Assembly: GCF_003955715.1 (NCBI RefSeq)
Contig: NZ_CP034463.1
Span: 4,712,001 to 4,776,000 of the forward strand
Direction of reading: 5' to 3'
Length of the DNA stretch: 64,000 nucleotides
From: Streptomyces aquilus
Lineage (GTDB): Bacteria; Actinomycetota; Actinomycetes; Streptomycetales; Streptomycetaceae
Program-made: the position numbers and the translations under genes
Shown: positions 35,381 through 43,878 of the stretch, piece after piece
How positions within the stretch are numbered: position 1 is the stretch's first letter
How the letters are laid out: the number at the start of each line of letters is the position of its first letter
The notes under the pieces: model-generated
Databases searched by the model: none
The model's input: only the letters and a program-made list of their open reading frames with translations
Told to the model about the DNA's origin: nothing

Positions 35381-36018
35381 GCTCGGCGGAGATCCTCCAT
35401 GGTCAGGGCCGTGCCCGGCAGGATGGAGCGGGCCGGGGCCCGCAATCCGTCGAGGAACAGCTGGAGCGTGCGGTGCACGAAACGGTCGGCGACGCCGCAG
35501 CCGGTGCCGGCCGGGGGCCGGGACAGCTGGGACACCGCGACCAACACGTCACCGACACTCACGTCGGCACGGAGCTGACCCGCCGTCCTGGCCCGGTCCA
35601 TGAGCTCCTCGACGAGTTGCTCGATCCGTTCCCGTGACGCCACCAGGTCGGGGTGGTGCTGGTCGAAGGCGCTCTGCACCATCGGGCACAGAGCGGCGAT
35701 CCGCTCGTCCGCGGACGCGTGCACGAAGCGCTCCAACGCCTCGAAGGCGTCCCCGGTCGCGGCGAGCGCGACTTCGGCCGCCTCGGACGTCCGGTCCATG
35801 ACGGAGCAGACGACCTCGCGGACGAGCGCGTCACGGTCGGGGAAGTTCCGGTACACCGTGGCGTTGCCGACACCGGCGCGGCGGGCGATCTCGTCGAGCG
35901 GCACATCGGGGCCGAACTCGGTGAACATCTCCCGGGCGGCGGTGACGATCCGCTCCCGGTTGCGCAGGGCGTCGGCGCGGGGCCGGGTCACCTTCTTCTG
36001 CACAGTGGTCGCGGTCAC
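35377..36018 (-). CDS. TetR-family transcriptional regulator
   Basis: A 213-aa protein. GTG 36018 is preceded by GAGGAG at 6-8 nt. The HTH is RERIVTAAREMFTEFGPDVPLDEIARRAGVGNATVYRNFPDRDALV; the C-terminal domain is all-helical and resembles TetR_C families that bind hydrophobic drugs. It is upstream of, and probably represses, the DHA2 exporter. Two 17-bp dyads (36084-36140) in front of it suggest autoregulation. Confidence 0.92.
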   Translation of the reverse strand: MTATTVQKKVTRPRADALRNRERIVTAAREMFTEFGPDVPLDEIARRAGVGNATVYRNFPDRDALVREVVCSVMDRTSEAAEVALAATGDAFEALERFVHASADERIAALCPMVQSAFDQHHPDLVASRERIEQLVEELMDRARTAGQLRADVSVGDVLVAVSQLSRPPAGTGCGVADRFVHRTLQLFLDGLRAPARSILPGTALTMEDLRRA

Positions 36019-36083
36019 GGCGTACTCCTCGGAGTGGGGTTTGCTTCGGCTGACTCTTCTGAACCTTGCTGACTCTTGCGATC

Positions 36084-36140
36084 CGGGGAAGCACTCCCCG
36101 TTTCGCGCGAACACACTTCTAAACGGGGAGACGCTCCCCG
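36084..36140. promoter_or_regulatory. Paired 17-bp dyads CGGGGA-N5-TCCCCG upstream of the TetR gene
   Basis: Two copies, 36084-36100 and 36124-36140, share CGGGGA-N5-TCCCCG and are offset by 40 bp. The second is symmetric over 14 of its 17 bases (arms CGGGGAG/CTCCCCG). They lie 66-122 nt before the TetR GTG, consistent with TetR autoregulation. Confidence 0.65.
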
Positions 36141-36307
36141 GTTATTTCGGGTTGAGGAGAAGATTTGATGTGACCTGAGTCACATCCACTCCTCCGAGAA
36201 ACCCACGTTCGGCCCCTCCAGCGCGCGCCCGCGCACCCCTCGACCCAGGGTGATCGAAAGGGTGCAGTCCGTGGTCAGACGGCTGCCGTGGACGGAGAGG
36301 GCCGTGC

Positions 36308-37594
36308 ATGCAGCAGACGCAGACCAGCCGTCGGATACGCCCGCGCCGCGTCGCCACCCTCGTGTCCGTGACCGCGCTGACCCTCGTGGTCAGCACCTCG
36401 GCCGGCACGAGCCACCGCACGGCGGCCCCCGCCCCCGCAGGCGCCGGACCGGTCGCCCTGGCCCGCACCTCCGCCCACGGCCCCTGTCTGATCCGCGGCG
36501 GCGCCGCGATCCAGATGTCCGAGGGCGTCCCCACCACCGGCGGCTACTCCCGCTCCACCGGCACCGTCCGCGCTCTCACCCTGATGATCGACTTCTCCGA
36601 CGCCCCGGGCCGCGGCCCCGCCCTCGACCGCTTCCGCGAATTCTTCCCGCAGACCCAGGAATGGTTCCGCACCAGCTCCTACGGCCGCCTCGACTACCGC
36701 CCCGAGACACCGATCCCGACCTGGCTGCGGATGCCGAAGCCGTTCGCGGCGTACGGCATAGAGCGCGGCGCGCCCTTCGACCCCGGCTACCGGGACCTGG
36801 TCCAGGACATCGTGGCCGCGGCCGACCCGAAGGTGGACTTCCGGTCGTACGACTTCCTGAACGTGCTGGTCACCCCGAACGCGGGCCCGTCCGCCCTCGA
36901 CACGGTCCTGTCGGTGACCTTCGCCGGCAACCCGGACGCGCCGGTCGCCGACGGCGTCCCGGTCGCCAACGCGTCCTTCGTCTACTCCCGGCAGGACGAC
37001 GGCTCCGGCTCCTTCGCGCAGACCGGCTACCGGGTCCTGCCGCACGAGAACGGCCATGTCTTCGGCCTGCCCGACCTCTACACGGCGGACGGCGGGGGCG
37101 CGGTCGGGCACTGGGACATCATGAGCGAGGACTGGGGCGCCAACAACGACCTCCTCGGCTGGCACAAGTGGAAGCTGGGCTGGCTGGACGCCTCGCAGGT
37201 CACCTGTGTGACGACCCCGGGGACGACCGAGTACACGCTCACCCCGATGGCCCGCGCCGGCGGCTCCAAGCTGCTCTTCGTCCCGGTCAGCGGCCGCACC
37301 GGCTACGCCGTGGAACTGCGCACCCGCGAGGGCAACGACGAGGCGGTGTGCCGGCCGGGTGCGCTGATCTACAAGGTGAACGCGGACGTCGACACCGGAA
37401 TGGGCCCGGTCACGGTGTACGACTCCCACCGCGACAGCGGCGGCTGCACCCGCAGCCCCAACGTCCACGCGGAACTCTCGGACGCCCCCTTCGCCCCGGG
37501 CCAGACCTTCCACGACCGGAAGCGACACATCCGGATCGAGGTGACGGGGGTGGACCTGTCGGGGGACTACCGGGTGCGGGTCACGCGGGGGTGA
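36308..37594 (+). CDS. Secreted M6-like zinc metalloprotease
   Basis: A 428-aa protein. An N-terminal signal peptide (basic QTSRRIRPRRVATLV, hydrophobic core, small-residue cleavage region before about residue 45) is followed by a catalytic domain with the zincin motif HENGHVFGLPDLY (HEXXH) and GHWDIMSEDWG as the Met-turn region. The upstream RTSSYGRLDY block is typical of the M6/immune-inhibitor-A-like family. The C-terminus is a beta-rich domain. It is an extracellular protein degrader. The twin Arg could allow Tat export, but a plain Sec signal is as likely. Confidence 0.88.
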   Translation: MQQTQTSRRIRPRRVATLVSVTALTLVVSTSAGTSHRTAAPAPAGAGPVALARTSAHGPCLIRGGAAIQMSEGVPTTGGYSRSTGTVRALTLMIDFSDAPGRGPALDRFREFFPQTQEWFRTSSYGRLDYRPETPIPTWLRMPKPFAAYGIERGAPFDPGYRDLVQDIVAAADPKVDFRSYDFLNVLVTPNAGPSALDTVLSVTFAGNPDAPVADGVPVANASFVYSRQDDGSGSFAQTGYRVLPHENGHVFGLPDLYTADGGGAVGHWDIMSEDWGANNDLLGWHKWKLGWLDASQVTCVTTPGTTEYTLTPMARAGGSKLLFVPVSGRTGYAVELRTREGNDEAVCRPGALIYKVNADVDTGMGPVTVYDSHRDSGGCTRSPNVHAELSDAPFAPGQTFHDRKRHIRIEVTGVDLSGDYRVRVTRG

Positions 37595-38060
37595 GGCGCG
37601 GGGCGGTCTTCGCCGGGCGGGAAGGGGCGGGGTGATCTCCGCCGGGCGGGATAGGCCGGGGCGGTCTTCGCCGGGCGGGATAGGCCGGGGCGGTCTTCGC
37701 CGGGCGCGAGTGGCCTCGGTCGTCTCTCCGGGCGCGAGCCGCCGGGGTGGCGGCAGGGGCTGGGGCTCGGGGCGGCAGGCTTCGCAGGGCGCGAACGGTC
37801 GAGGTGGCGGCCGGCGCTGACACCCGGGCCGGCAGTCCTCGCCTGGCGCGAACAGCCCGGGCTCGATTTCTCCGGGCGCGAGCCGCCGGAGCGGCGGCCG
37901 AGGCAGAGGCCCGGACCGGCGAGCTTCGCCGGGGGCGAGCGGTCGGGGTGGTCTTCGGCGGGCGGGAGGATGGGGTGGAGGTCGGCGGGCGGGAGGGTGG
38001 GGTGGAGGTCGGCGGGCAGGGGGTGCTGGGGCTTGGGGCGCGGGCGTAGTACGGGTCGGA
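37595..38060. repeat. GC-rich imperfect tandem repeat region, no gene
   Basis: About 470 nt after the protease. Near-identical units of about 29 bp, GGGGCGGTCTTCGCCGGGCG plus GGATAGGCC, occur at roughly 37600, 37627, 37658 and 37687. They fade into degenerate copies with the recurring core CCGGGCGCGAG up to about 37950, then two copies of a GGTGGAGGTCGGCGGGC unit. The frame is open on the minus strand but the peptide is only Pro/Arg/Ala repeats. Confidence 0.75.
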
Positions 38061-38113
38061 CGGCGTTCGCCGGATTACCGTAGGGCTCCCGTGACTGCCG
38101 TACCGGAGAGCCG

Positions 38114-39808
38114 ATGCCCGCGAAGACGACCCCGACCATGGATGACGCCGTGGATGTGAGGGACCCTGCCGTCGTGCCGGCGGAGGCGGTCGCGCCGTTG
38201 ATCCGTGGCGTCGCCGTGCTGCGGGAGCTGACCGAGGCGGGCGGGACGCTGAGCCCGAGCGCGCTGGAGCGGGCGACCGGCCTCGCGCGCTCCACGGTCG
38301 ACCGCATCACCGCCACCCTCGCCCGCATGGGGTACGTCCGCCTCGATGGCCGGGACGTGGTCCTCACCCCCCGGCTGATGGAACTGGGCAACGCCTACCT
38401 GGCCGCCCTGCGGCTGCCCGCGCTGCTGGACGCGCGCGCCGACGAACTGGCCGACGAGCTCGACGAGTCGGTGTCCCTGGCGGTCGCCGACCGCGACGGC
38501 ATCCGCTTCATCCACCAGGCCACCCGGCGCCGCGCGATGTCCCTCAGCTTCCGCATCGGCGACCTGCTCCCCGCCGAACGCACCGCGCCCGGCGCCCTGT
38601 TCGCGACGGAGTGGACGGACGCCGACCGGCTGGCGTGGCGGGAACGCCGGGCGGCGGACCCCCAGGACCATGGCTTTCCCGCCGTACCGCCCCGCGAACA
38701 CCCCTGGCCGGACGCGGAGTTCGAGCGTCGGGCCGCACAAGCGGCCGCCGACGACTGGGCGTTGGACGACCAGCTGATCGAACCGGGCCTGGTGGCGGTC
38801 GCGGTGCCGGTGCGCGACCCGCACACCGGACGGATCGCGTGCGCGGCGAGCGTGGTCAGCCACACCAGCCGGCACACCGCGGCCGGTCTACGCGAGACGC
38901 TGCTGCCGCGGCTGCGGGTGGCGGTGGCGGACATGGAACGGGAGCTGCGCCAGATGCCGCCCGCGCCGGAGCCGGGGACCGGCCCGTCGGGCCTGGCGAT
39001 CTGGACCGGGGCCTCCAAGCAGGAGCTCGGCCGCGGGTTCGTGGAGTCCCTGGCACGTGGTCTGACCGTGCTGACGGCGTTCGGTGAGGGCCGGGCCGCC
39101 CTGACCCTGACGGACGTCGCGAAGGCGACCGGGCTGGCGCGGGCCACGGCCCGCCGCGCCCTGATCACCTACGAGCACCTGGGTCTCGTCACCGCGACCG
39201 CGCACCGCACCTTCACCCTCACCCCCCGGGTGCTGTCCCTGGGCTTCCCGGCGCTCGCCCGGACCTCACTGGCCGAGATCGCGACCCCGCACCTGGCGGA
39301 CCTCACCTCCCGCATCCACGAGTCGGCGTCCCTGGCGGTGCTCACCCCGGCCGGCGACGAGATCCAGTACACGGCCCGCGTCGCCACCAACCGTGTGATG
39401 AGCGTGAACCTCACCGTCGGCACCCGGCTCCCCGCCTACGCGACCTCCATGGGCCGGGTCCTGCTGGCCGACCTCCCGCGCGGCCGCCGCTCCCTGGGCG
39501 AACTGCGCCCGCTGACCCCGCGCACCCTCACCGACCCCGCGGCCCTCGACCGGCTCCTGACCGAGGTCCACGCCCAGGGGTACGCCCTGGTCGACGAGGA
39601 ACTGGAGGCGGGCCTGCGCTCGATCGCGGTGCCGGTCCGCGACCACCGGGGCCGGGTGGTCGCGGCGCTGAACACCGCCATGCACACCACCCGCCGCACC
39701 CCCGCGGAGTGCGTGAGCGACCTGCTGCCGGAACTCCGGGCCACCGCGACGGCGATCGAGCAGGACTTCCACACGGCGGACCGCTTCACCCGCGTCCCCA
39801 CCGCCTGA
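38114..39808 (+). CDS. Tandem IclR-type regulator (two IclR modules fused)
   Basis: A 564-aa protein with two complete copies of the IclR layout. Module 1 (about residues 25-275): HTH with LSPSALERATGLARSTVDRITATLARMGYV and effector domain with SLAVADRDGIRFIHQ. Module 2 (about 310-555): HTH with LTLTDVAKATGLARATARRALITYEHLGLV and effector domain with YATSMGRVLLADLP and EELEAGLRSIAVPVRD, close to PcaR/PobR-type regulators. Usual IclR proteins are about 250 aa. Module 2 is the more canonical. The next gene is a tRNA. The regulated genes are unknown; no aromatic catabolic genes are adjacent. Confidence 0.9.
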   Translation: MPAKTTPTMDDAVDVRDPAVVPAEAVAPLIRGVAVLRELTEAGGTLSPSALERATGLARSTVDRITATLARMGYVRLDGRDVVLTPRLMELGNAYLAALRLPALLDARADELADELDESVSLAVADRDGIRFIHQATRRRAMSLSFRIGDLLPAERTAPGALFATEWTDADRLAWRERRAADPQDHGFPAVPPREHPWPDAEFERRAAQAAADDWALDDQLIEPGLVAVAVPVRDPHTGRIACAASVVSHTSRHTAAGLRETLLPRLRVAVADMERELRQMPPAPEPGTGPSGLAIWTGASKQELGRGFVESLARGLTVLTAFGEGRAALTLTDVAKATGLARATARRALITYEHLGLVTATAHRTFTLTPRVLSLGFPALARTSLAEIATPHLADLTSRIHESASLAVLTPAGDEIQYTARVATNRVMSVNLTVGTRLPAYATSMGRVLLADLPRGRRSLGELRPLTPRTLTDPAALDRLLTEVHAQGYALVDEELEAGLRSIAVPVRDHRGRVVAALNTAMHTTRRTPAECVSDLLPELRATATAIEQDFHTADRFTRVPTA

Positions 39809-39877
39809 CCTTCCCCTCCCCCATCGCTTATCCGCTAGGCTGGTCGCGGATCTCACCGAGATCCCCGTCGCATCCTC

Positions 39878-39950
39878 GCCTTCGTAGCTCAGGGGATAGA
39901 GCACCGCTCTCCTAAAGCGGGTGTCGCAGGTTCGAATCCTGCCGGGGGCA
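39878..39950 (+). tRNA. tRNA-Arg (anticodon CCT)
   Basis: 73 nt folding into a full cloverleaf. Acceptor GCCTTCG pairs with CGGGGGC using G-T wobbles; the D arm contains AGCTCAGGGGATAGAGC. The anticodon stem CCGCT/AGCGG encloses loop CTCCTAA, anticodon CCT, which reads AGG (Arg). The T arm is GCAGG-TTCGAAT-CCTGC and the discriminator is A. CCA is not encoded. It reads the rare Arg codon AGG in a GC-rich genome. Confidence 0.96.
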
Positions 39951-39957
39951 CGTGCGG

Positions 39958-39990
39958 GAAGAGCGCCCATGGTTTCCGTGGGCGCTCTTC
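39958..39990. terminator. Terminator between tRNA-Arg and the sugar-binding protein gene
   Basis: Perfect 12-bp arms GAAGAGCGCCCA / TGGGCGCTCTTC with a 9-nt loop, directly after the tRNA. It can also serve the convergent minus-strand gene. Confidence 0.85.
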
Positions 39991-40015
39991 GGCGTCTTAC
40001 GTGGGTCTCGTGGCG

Positions 40016-41110
40016 TTACTTCAGCTCGTCCTCGGTGAAGTAGTCGTCCTTGATGAGGACGTCGTAGTTGGTCTTGTCGACGCTCGTCGGCTGGAGGAGG
40101 ACGGCGGGGACGGCCTTGACGCCGTTCTTGTAGCCGACGGAGTTGTCCACCCACGGGATCCGGTCGTTGAGGATGTCGTCGACCACGGTCACGGCGGCGT
40201 CGGCGAGCCGGCGGACGTCCTTGTAGACGGTCTGCGCCTGCTGGCCCGCGATGATCGACTTCACGGACTCCAGTTCGGCGTCCTGCCCGGTGACGATCGG
40301 GAGGGGCCTCGCGGCGGTGCCGTAGCCGTTCGAGTGCAGCGCGGCCAGGACGCCGCGCGAGATGCCGTCGTACGGGGAGAGGACCGCGTCGAGCTGCTGG
40401 GTGCCGTACTTGGCGAGGATCCCGCTCATACGCTTCTCAGCGGTGGGGCCGTCCCAGCGCAGGGTGGTTATCTTGTCCAGCTCGGTCTGGCCGGAGGGGA
40501 CCACCAGCTGCTTGTCGTCCAGGAACGGCTGCAGGAGCGCCATCGAACCGGCGAAGAAGTACTTGGTGTTGTTGTCGTCGGGAGACCCGGCGAACAGCTC
40601 GATGGTGAAGGGGCCCTTCTTGCCGTCCTCCAGACCGAGCTTCTCGATGATGTAGTGGGCCTGCATCCGGCCGACCATCTCGTTGTCGAACGAGACGTAG
40701 TAGTCGACGTTCTTGGTGCCGAGGATCAGGCGGTCGTAGGCGATCACCGGGATCTTCGCGTCGGCGGCCTTCTTCAGCACGCCGTTCAGGGACCTGTTGT
40801 CGATGGCCGCGATGATCAGCGCGGAGACACCCTGCTCGATCAGCTTCTCGATCTGGGCGACCTGGGCCTTCGGGTCGTCGTCGCCGTAGACCAGCTTGGC
40901 CTTGTACCCCTTGGTCTTCAGGTTGCTGACGACGCTCTTGCCGTCGGTGAGCCAGCGGTCGGAGGCCCGGGTCGGCATCGCGACGCCGACGGTGGCGCCC
41001 TCGGCATCGCTTCCTGAGCCGGCCTCGGAGGCGTCGCTCTCGAGGCCGCAGGCGGACAAGGTGAGGGCCAGGGAGGCTACTCCGGCCAGCAGGGCTCTTC
41101 GATCCAACAC
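40016..41110 (-). CDS. Orphan sugar ABC transporter substrate-binding lipoprotein (XylF/ChvE type)
   Basis: A 364-aa protein. GTG 41110 gives MLDRRALLAGVASLALTLSACG, a lipoprotein signal with a lipobox at LSAC. The periplasmic-binding fold of the ribose/xylose/multiple-sugar type follows (VGVAMPTRASDRWLTDGKSV, IAAIDNRSLNGVLKKA, VIAYDRLI, VLSPYDGISRGVLAALH). It should deliver a pentose or oligosaccharide to an ABC permease, but no permease or ATPase gene is adjacent, so it is an orphan. Upstream, TTTCGA-N4-TCGAAA (41510-41525) resembles the elements before the xylanase gene, hinting at xylose-linked control. Confidence 0.9.
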   Translation of the reverse strand: MLDRRALLAGVASLALTLSACGLESDASEAGSGSDAEGATVGVAMPTRASDRWLTDGKSVVSNLKTKGYKAKLVYGDDDPKAQVAQIEKLIEQGVSALIIAAIDNRSLNGVLKKAADAKIPVIAYDRLILGTKNVDYYVSFDNEMVGRMQAHYIIEKLGLEDGKKGPFTIELFAGSPDDNNTKYFFAGSMALLQPFLDDKQLVVPSGQTELDKITTLRWDGPTAEKRMSGILAKYGTQQLDAVLSPYDGISRGVLAALHSNGYGTAARPLPIVTGQDAELESVKSIIAGQQAQTVYKDVRRLADAAVTVVDDILNDRIPWVDNSVGYKNGVKAVPAVLLQPTSVDKTNYDVLIKDDYFTEDELK

Positions 41111-41579
41111 GGTGATGGGTCCTTGTCCTTCTCGTCGTTGAGGGGATGACGGCGTATCAGGTGTCGAGGGGGGTGTGGTGCGGGCGCCTGGGCCGAGCCC
41201 TCGCCGAGCCGCGCACCGCCGCCGAGGTCGTCGGGGTTCTGGTGCGCGGATTCCACGGTGGTGCACAACTGGCCGGGCACGCCCGGAGGTTCGGGCAGGC
41301 CGGTCCGCCGGGACGTCGTCCGGGTCGGTGCTCTGGTGCCTCGGCGCTCCGCGGGCCGCCGATCAGTTCCGCGCCGCGGCGGGGCGTGCGGGGCTCGTCA
41401 GCTCCCGTGCTCCCGGCGCCGGCGGGTGTGCACCCACCCGTACGTCTGGCGGTGCCACGGCGTTCAGGTCACCTACGGGCTGATCCCGGCAATGCACAGG
41501 GCACGCGCCTTTCGAGCGTTCGAAATCTCGACAGATGTGCGGAATGTTGGCGTGACGGTAAGGGGAGGTGTGCATGGTG
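41111..41579. other. Non-coding region upstream of the sugar-binding protein
   Basis: 469 nt without a credible gene. It holds the dyad TTTCGA-N4-TCGAAA at 41510-41525, a plausible operator of the sugar-binding gene, although it lies 400 nt from its start. Confidence 0.45.
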
Positions 41580-42542
41580 TCAACGGTGCGAACTGGAACG
41601 GTTACAGAAAGGTGCGAAAGCGGGGAGCTGGTGAGGGAGGCGGGTGGGGAGGGCCGGGAGGGTTGGGAGGGGCGAGGTGGTTGGGAGGGGCGAGGTGGTC
41701 GGGAGGGGCGGGGCGGTCGGGAGGGGCGGGGCGGTCGGGAGGGGCGGGTGCAATGTCCCTCGGTCCCTCGCCTTCGACCTCGACGTCCCCGCGGCCGTGG
41801 CCGTCATGTCCGTGGGGCCCGGCGCCCCCGGCGGGGCTCCGGTGGTGGCCAGGATGAGGGTCACCCGGTCGGCGAAGTACGGCTCCGGGACCGGGATCTC
41901 GACCGTGGGGTGCCTGGCGTAGCCGTGGGTGACGGCCCGGGCGACGTAGTCGGTGATGGTGGCCGCCCGGGGGGTGCGGCGGCGCCGGCCCTCCGGGAGG
42001 AGGCGGCTGAGGACGCGCAGGACCGTGGGGACGCTGGCGTCGAAGCGGAAGGTGTTCAGGGCCGGGCCGACTCCGGTGACCGTGAACGACTCGGAGTCGG
42101 CCGTGTCGTCGAGGCCTGTCTGGTCGTACCAGAAGGCGGCGGCGTGGGACTCGCCGCGGGCCAGGTGGTGCAGGGACAGGCAGTAGGAGGCGGCGGTGTG
42201 GCCGGCGCCCCCCGCGTACTGCCACCAGAAGCGCGACTCCTCGACGCCGGCGAGGTTCAGCACGCAGCCCAGCAGCCAGGCCCCGGAGGGCTCAGGCAGC
42301 TGGTCGGTGAGGAACTCCAGCGTGGTGACGTCGACGAGGGTCACGACCGCCTCGCACAGGGTGCGCAGATGGCGGGCGGCGCCCTCGTCGGCCGTCGGCT
42401 CGTCGGCGAGCCGGGCGGTGGGGTCGGCGGCGAGGTCGGCGTAGGCGCGGTCCGCGTAGTCCTCGTGGGCGACGGTGTCGTCGGGCACGGCGGGGTCGCG
42501 GCACAGGCGGGCTCGGGCGAGGAGCTGGTCGACGGAGGTCAT
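41580..42542 (-). CDS. Helical-repeat (SEL1/TPR-like) protein of an XRE-linked cassette
   Basis: A 320-aa protein starting MTSVDQLLARARLC. The central part (SGAWLLGCVLNLAGVEESRFWW, AGHTAASYCLSLHHLARGE) has the pattern of SEL1/TPR-like helical pairs seen in actinobacterial genes next to XRE or sigma-like regulators. No catalytic motif is seen. After the core (about residue 255) the tail is PPLPTA hexapeptide repeats matching an 18-bp DNA tandem repeat; the stop position is therefore fluid and the tail may be of recent origin. It is downstream of the XRE/sigma-4 gene on the same strand, separated by a repeat-rich 388-nt gap. Function unknown. Confidence 0.7.
   Translation of the reverse strand: MTSVDQLLARARLCRDPAVPDDTVAHEDYADRAYADLAADPTARLADEPTADEGAARHLRTLCEAVVTLVDVTTLEFLTDQLPEPSGAWLLGCVLNLAGVEESRFWWQYAGGAGHTAASYCLSLHHLARGESHAAAFWYDQTGLDDTADSESFTVTGVGPALNTFRFDASVPTVLRVLSRLLPEGRRRRTPRAATITDYVARAVTHGYARHPTVEIPVPEPYFADRVTLILATTGAPPGAPGPTDMTATAAGTSRSKARDRGTLHPPLPTAPPLPTAPPLPTTSPLPTTSPLPTLPALPTRLPHQLPAFAPFCNRSSSHR
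41643..41752 (-). repeat. 18-bp tandem repeat in the gene tail
   Basis: About six units of GGTCGGGAGGGGCGGGGC (plus-strand view), the first ones degenerate and the last nearly identical. They encode Pro-Leu-Pro-Thr-rich hexapeptides in the minus-strand gene. Confidence 0.8.
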
Positions 42543-42930
42543 GGCTGGCGGTTTCACTCCCGGGGTGCGAGCGGAGGAGTAGGGCGGTTTGGGTTGGTGC
42601 GGATCGTCTTGGGGCAGGCCGGGTTGGGGCGGTTTGGGTTGGGTCCGGTTGGGGCGGGTCGAGTCCGTAGGGGCCGGGGGGAGCAGGGGGGAGCAGGGGT
42701 GCGTTCCGGCGTCCTTCGGTGGCCACGCGCCGATCGGCATCGTCCGGCGCATGCGACCGGCCACGCCCGCCGCGTGCGACCGGCATCGCCCCCCACCCAC
42801 GACCGGCATCGCCCCCCACCCACGACCGGCACGTCCGCCACCCGCGACCGGCCACGCCCGCTGCGTGCAACCAACATCGCCCGCCACCCACAACCAACCA
42901 ACCTCCCCGCCGAAGGCCCCCGCAGCACAC
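42543..42930. repeat. Repeat-rich intergenic region
   Basis: Two kinds of imperfect tandem repeats without a gene. About 42580-42660 has GGGTTGGGGCGGTTTG-like units. About 42745-42905 has units around CGACCGGCATCGCCCCCCAC (23-28 bp). No promoter is visible, although the helical-repeat gene starts at 42542. Confidence 0.65.
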
Positions 42931-43878
42931 CTACGCCGACCCATGACCGATCCGGCGAGCATGCGTGCCGAGAGGCGCCGGTACGTGCCCCTGCTCCCCC
43001 CGCCCCACCTCCCCTTCGAGCGCCGCGCGGGCGTGGTGGTCGATGGCGTGGGTCATGGCCGGGGTCAGCCCGACGACCGGGGCGATGGCGTCGAGGGGCA
43101 TGCCGCACAGGTGGCGCAGGACGGCGACGTCCCGCTGGTCGTACGGCAGGGCGGCGATGGCGTCGAACAGGTCCACCAGTTCGGTGAGGACGACGAGGTG
43201 GCCGGGCGCGCCGGCCTGGACCTCCAGGGTGGAGAAGACGGCCGCGCGCAGGTCGGGGTGCCCGTCGCGGTGCCGGTCGACGCGGGCCATGACCCGGGAG
43301 CGCAGCAGCCGCCACGCGTACCGGCGCAGGTCCTCGCTGACGCCGGCCTCGGACCAGCACAGCCAGAGCACGTCGAACGTTTCTGCAACGACCCAGCGGG
43401 CACGGCGGTCGGTGAGCAGGAAGGCGCGCGCGTAGTCCGTGTAGGGGCCGCAGACGTCCTCGACGAAGGCCTGGTGGGCGAGGGGCGGCCGTTCGGGCTC
43501 ACCGACGGCGACCTGCTCGATGCAGTGCTCTATCCAGCCCTGTTCCTTGCGGGCCTCCCGCGCGGCCGCGGTCCACAGCCGCCGCATGGGCTGCGCGGGC
43601 AGGCCGAGGGCGCGGATGACGCTGAAGGTGATCTCCCAGGCGGGGTAGTAGCCGTTGCCGCGCAGCAGTTCGCTGATGCGGGTCTTGGAGTAGCCGGAGC
43701 GCTCGACGAGGTCGCTGAGGGTCAGACCGCTGGCGAACAGGACGTTGCGGACCGGCTCCAGCCAGGCCCGGTGGGAGGGGCTCGCGGTCTCCGCTATCGG
43801 TGCGGGCCTGCGGCCCCGCCGGGTAGCGCCGTCCGGGGCGTCCGGAGGGGGGTGTTCGGCATCCGGGGTCCAGATCAT
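42931..43878 (-). CDS. XRE-type HTH / sigma-70 region 4 hybrid regulator
   Basis: A 315-aa protein. An N-terminal disordered basic segment of about 35 residues is followed by an XRE-like HTH (VLFASGLTLSDLVERSGYSKTRISELLRGNGYYPAWEI). A central helical domain follows (ARKEQGWIEHCIEQVAV to VRHRDGHPD-like region). Near the C-terminus a sigma-70 region-4-like HTH is seen (IAALPYDQRDVAVLRHLCGMPLDAIAPVVGLTPAMTHAIDHHARAAL). Neither a sigma region 2 nor a known effector domain is present. It starts inside the stop of the small membrane protein gene (ATGA overlap), so the two are translationally coupled. Target genes unknown. Confidence 0.82.
   Translation of the reverse strand: MIWTPDAEHPPPDAPDGATRRGRRPAPIAETASPSHRAWLEPVRNVLFASGLTLSDLVERSGYSKTRISELLRGNGYYPAWEITFSVIRALGLPAQPMRRLWTAAAREARKEQGWIEHCIEQVAVGEPERPPLAHQAFVEDVCGPYTDYARAFLLTDRRARWVVAETFDVLWLCWSEAGVSEDLRRYAWRLLRSRVMARVDRHRDGHPDLRAAVFSTLEVQAGAPGHLVVLTELVDLFDAIAALPYDQRDVAVLRHLCGMPLDAIAPVVGLTPAMTHAIDHHARAALEGEVGRGEQGHVPAPLGTHARRIGHGSA

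Noticed and set aside
37567..38391. Minus-strand frame of Pro/Arg/Ala repeats after the M6 protease
   Set aside because: It only reads the tandem repeats and runs into the antisense of the IclR gene. No ribosome site or domain is seen.
39878..41110. Integrated element at tRNA-Arg
   Set aside because: No integrase, excisionase or second copy of the tRNA 3' end was found in the window, and a normal terminator follows the tRNA.
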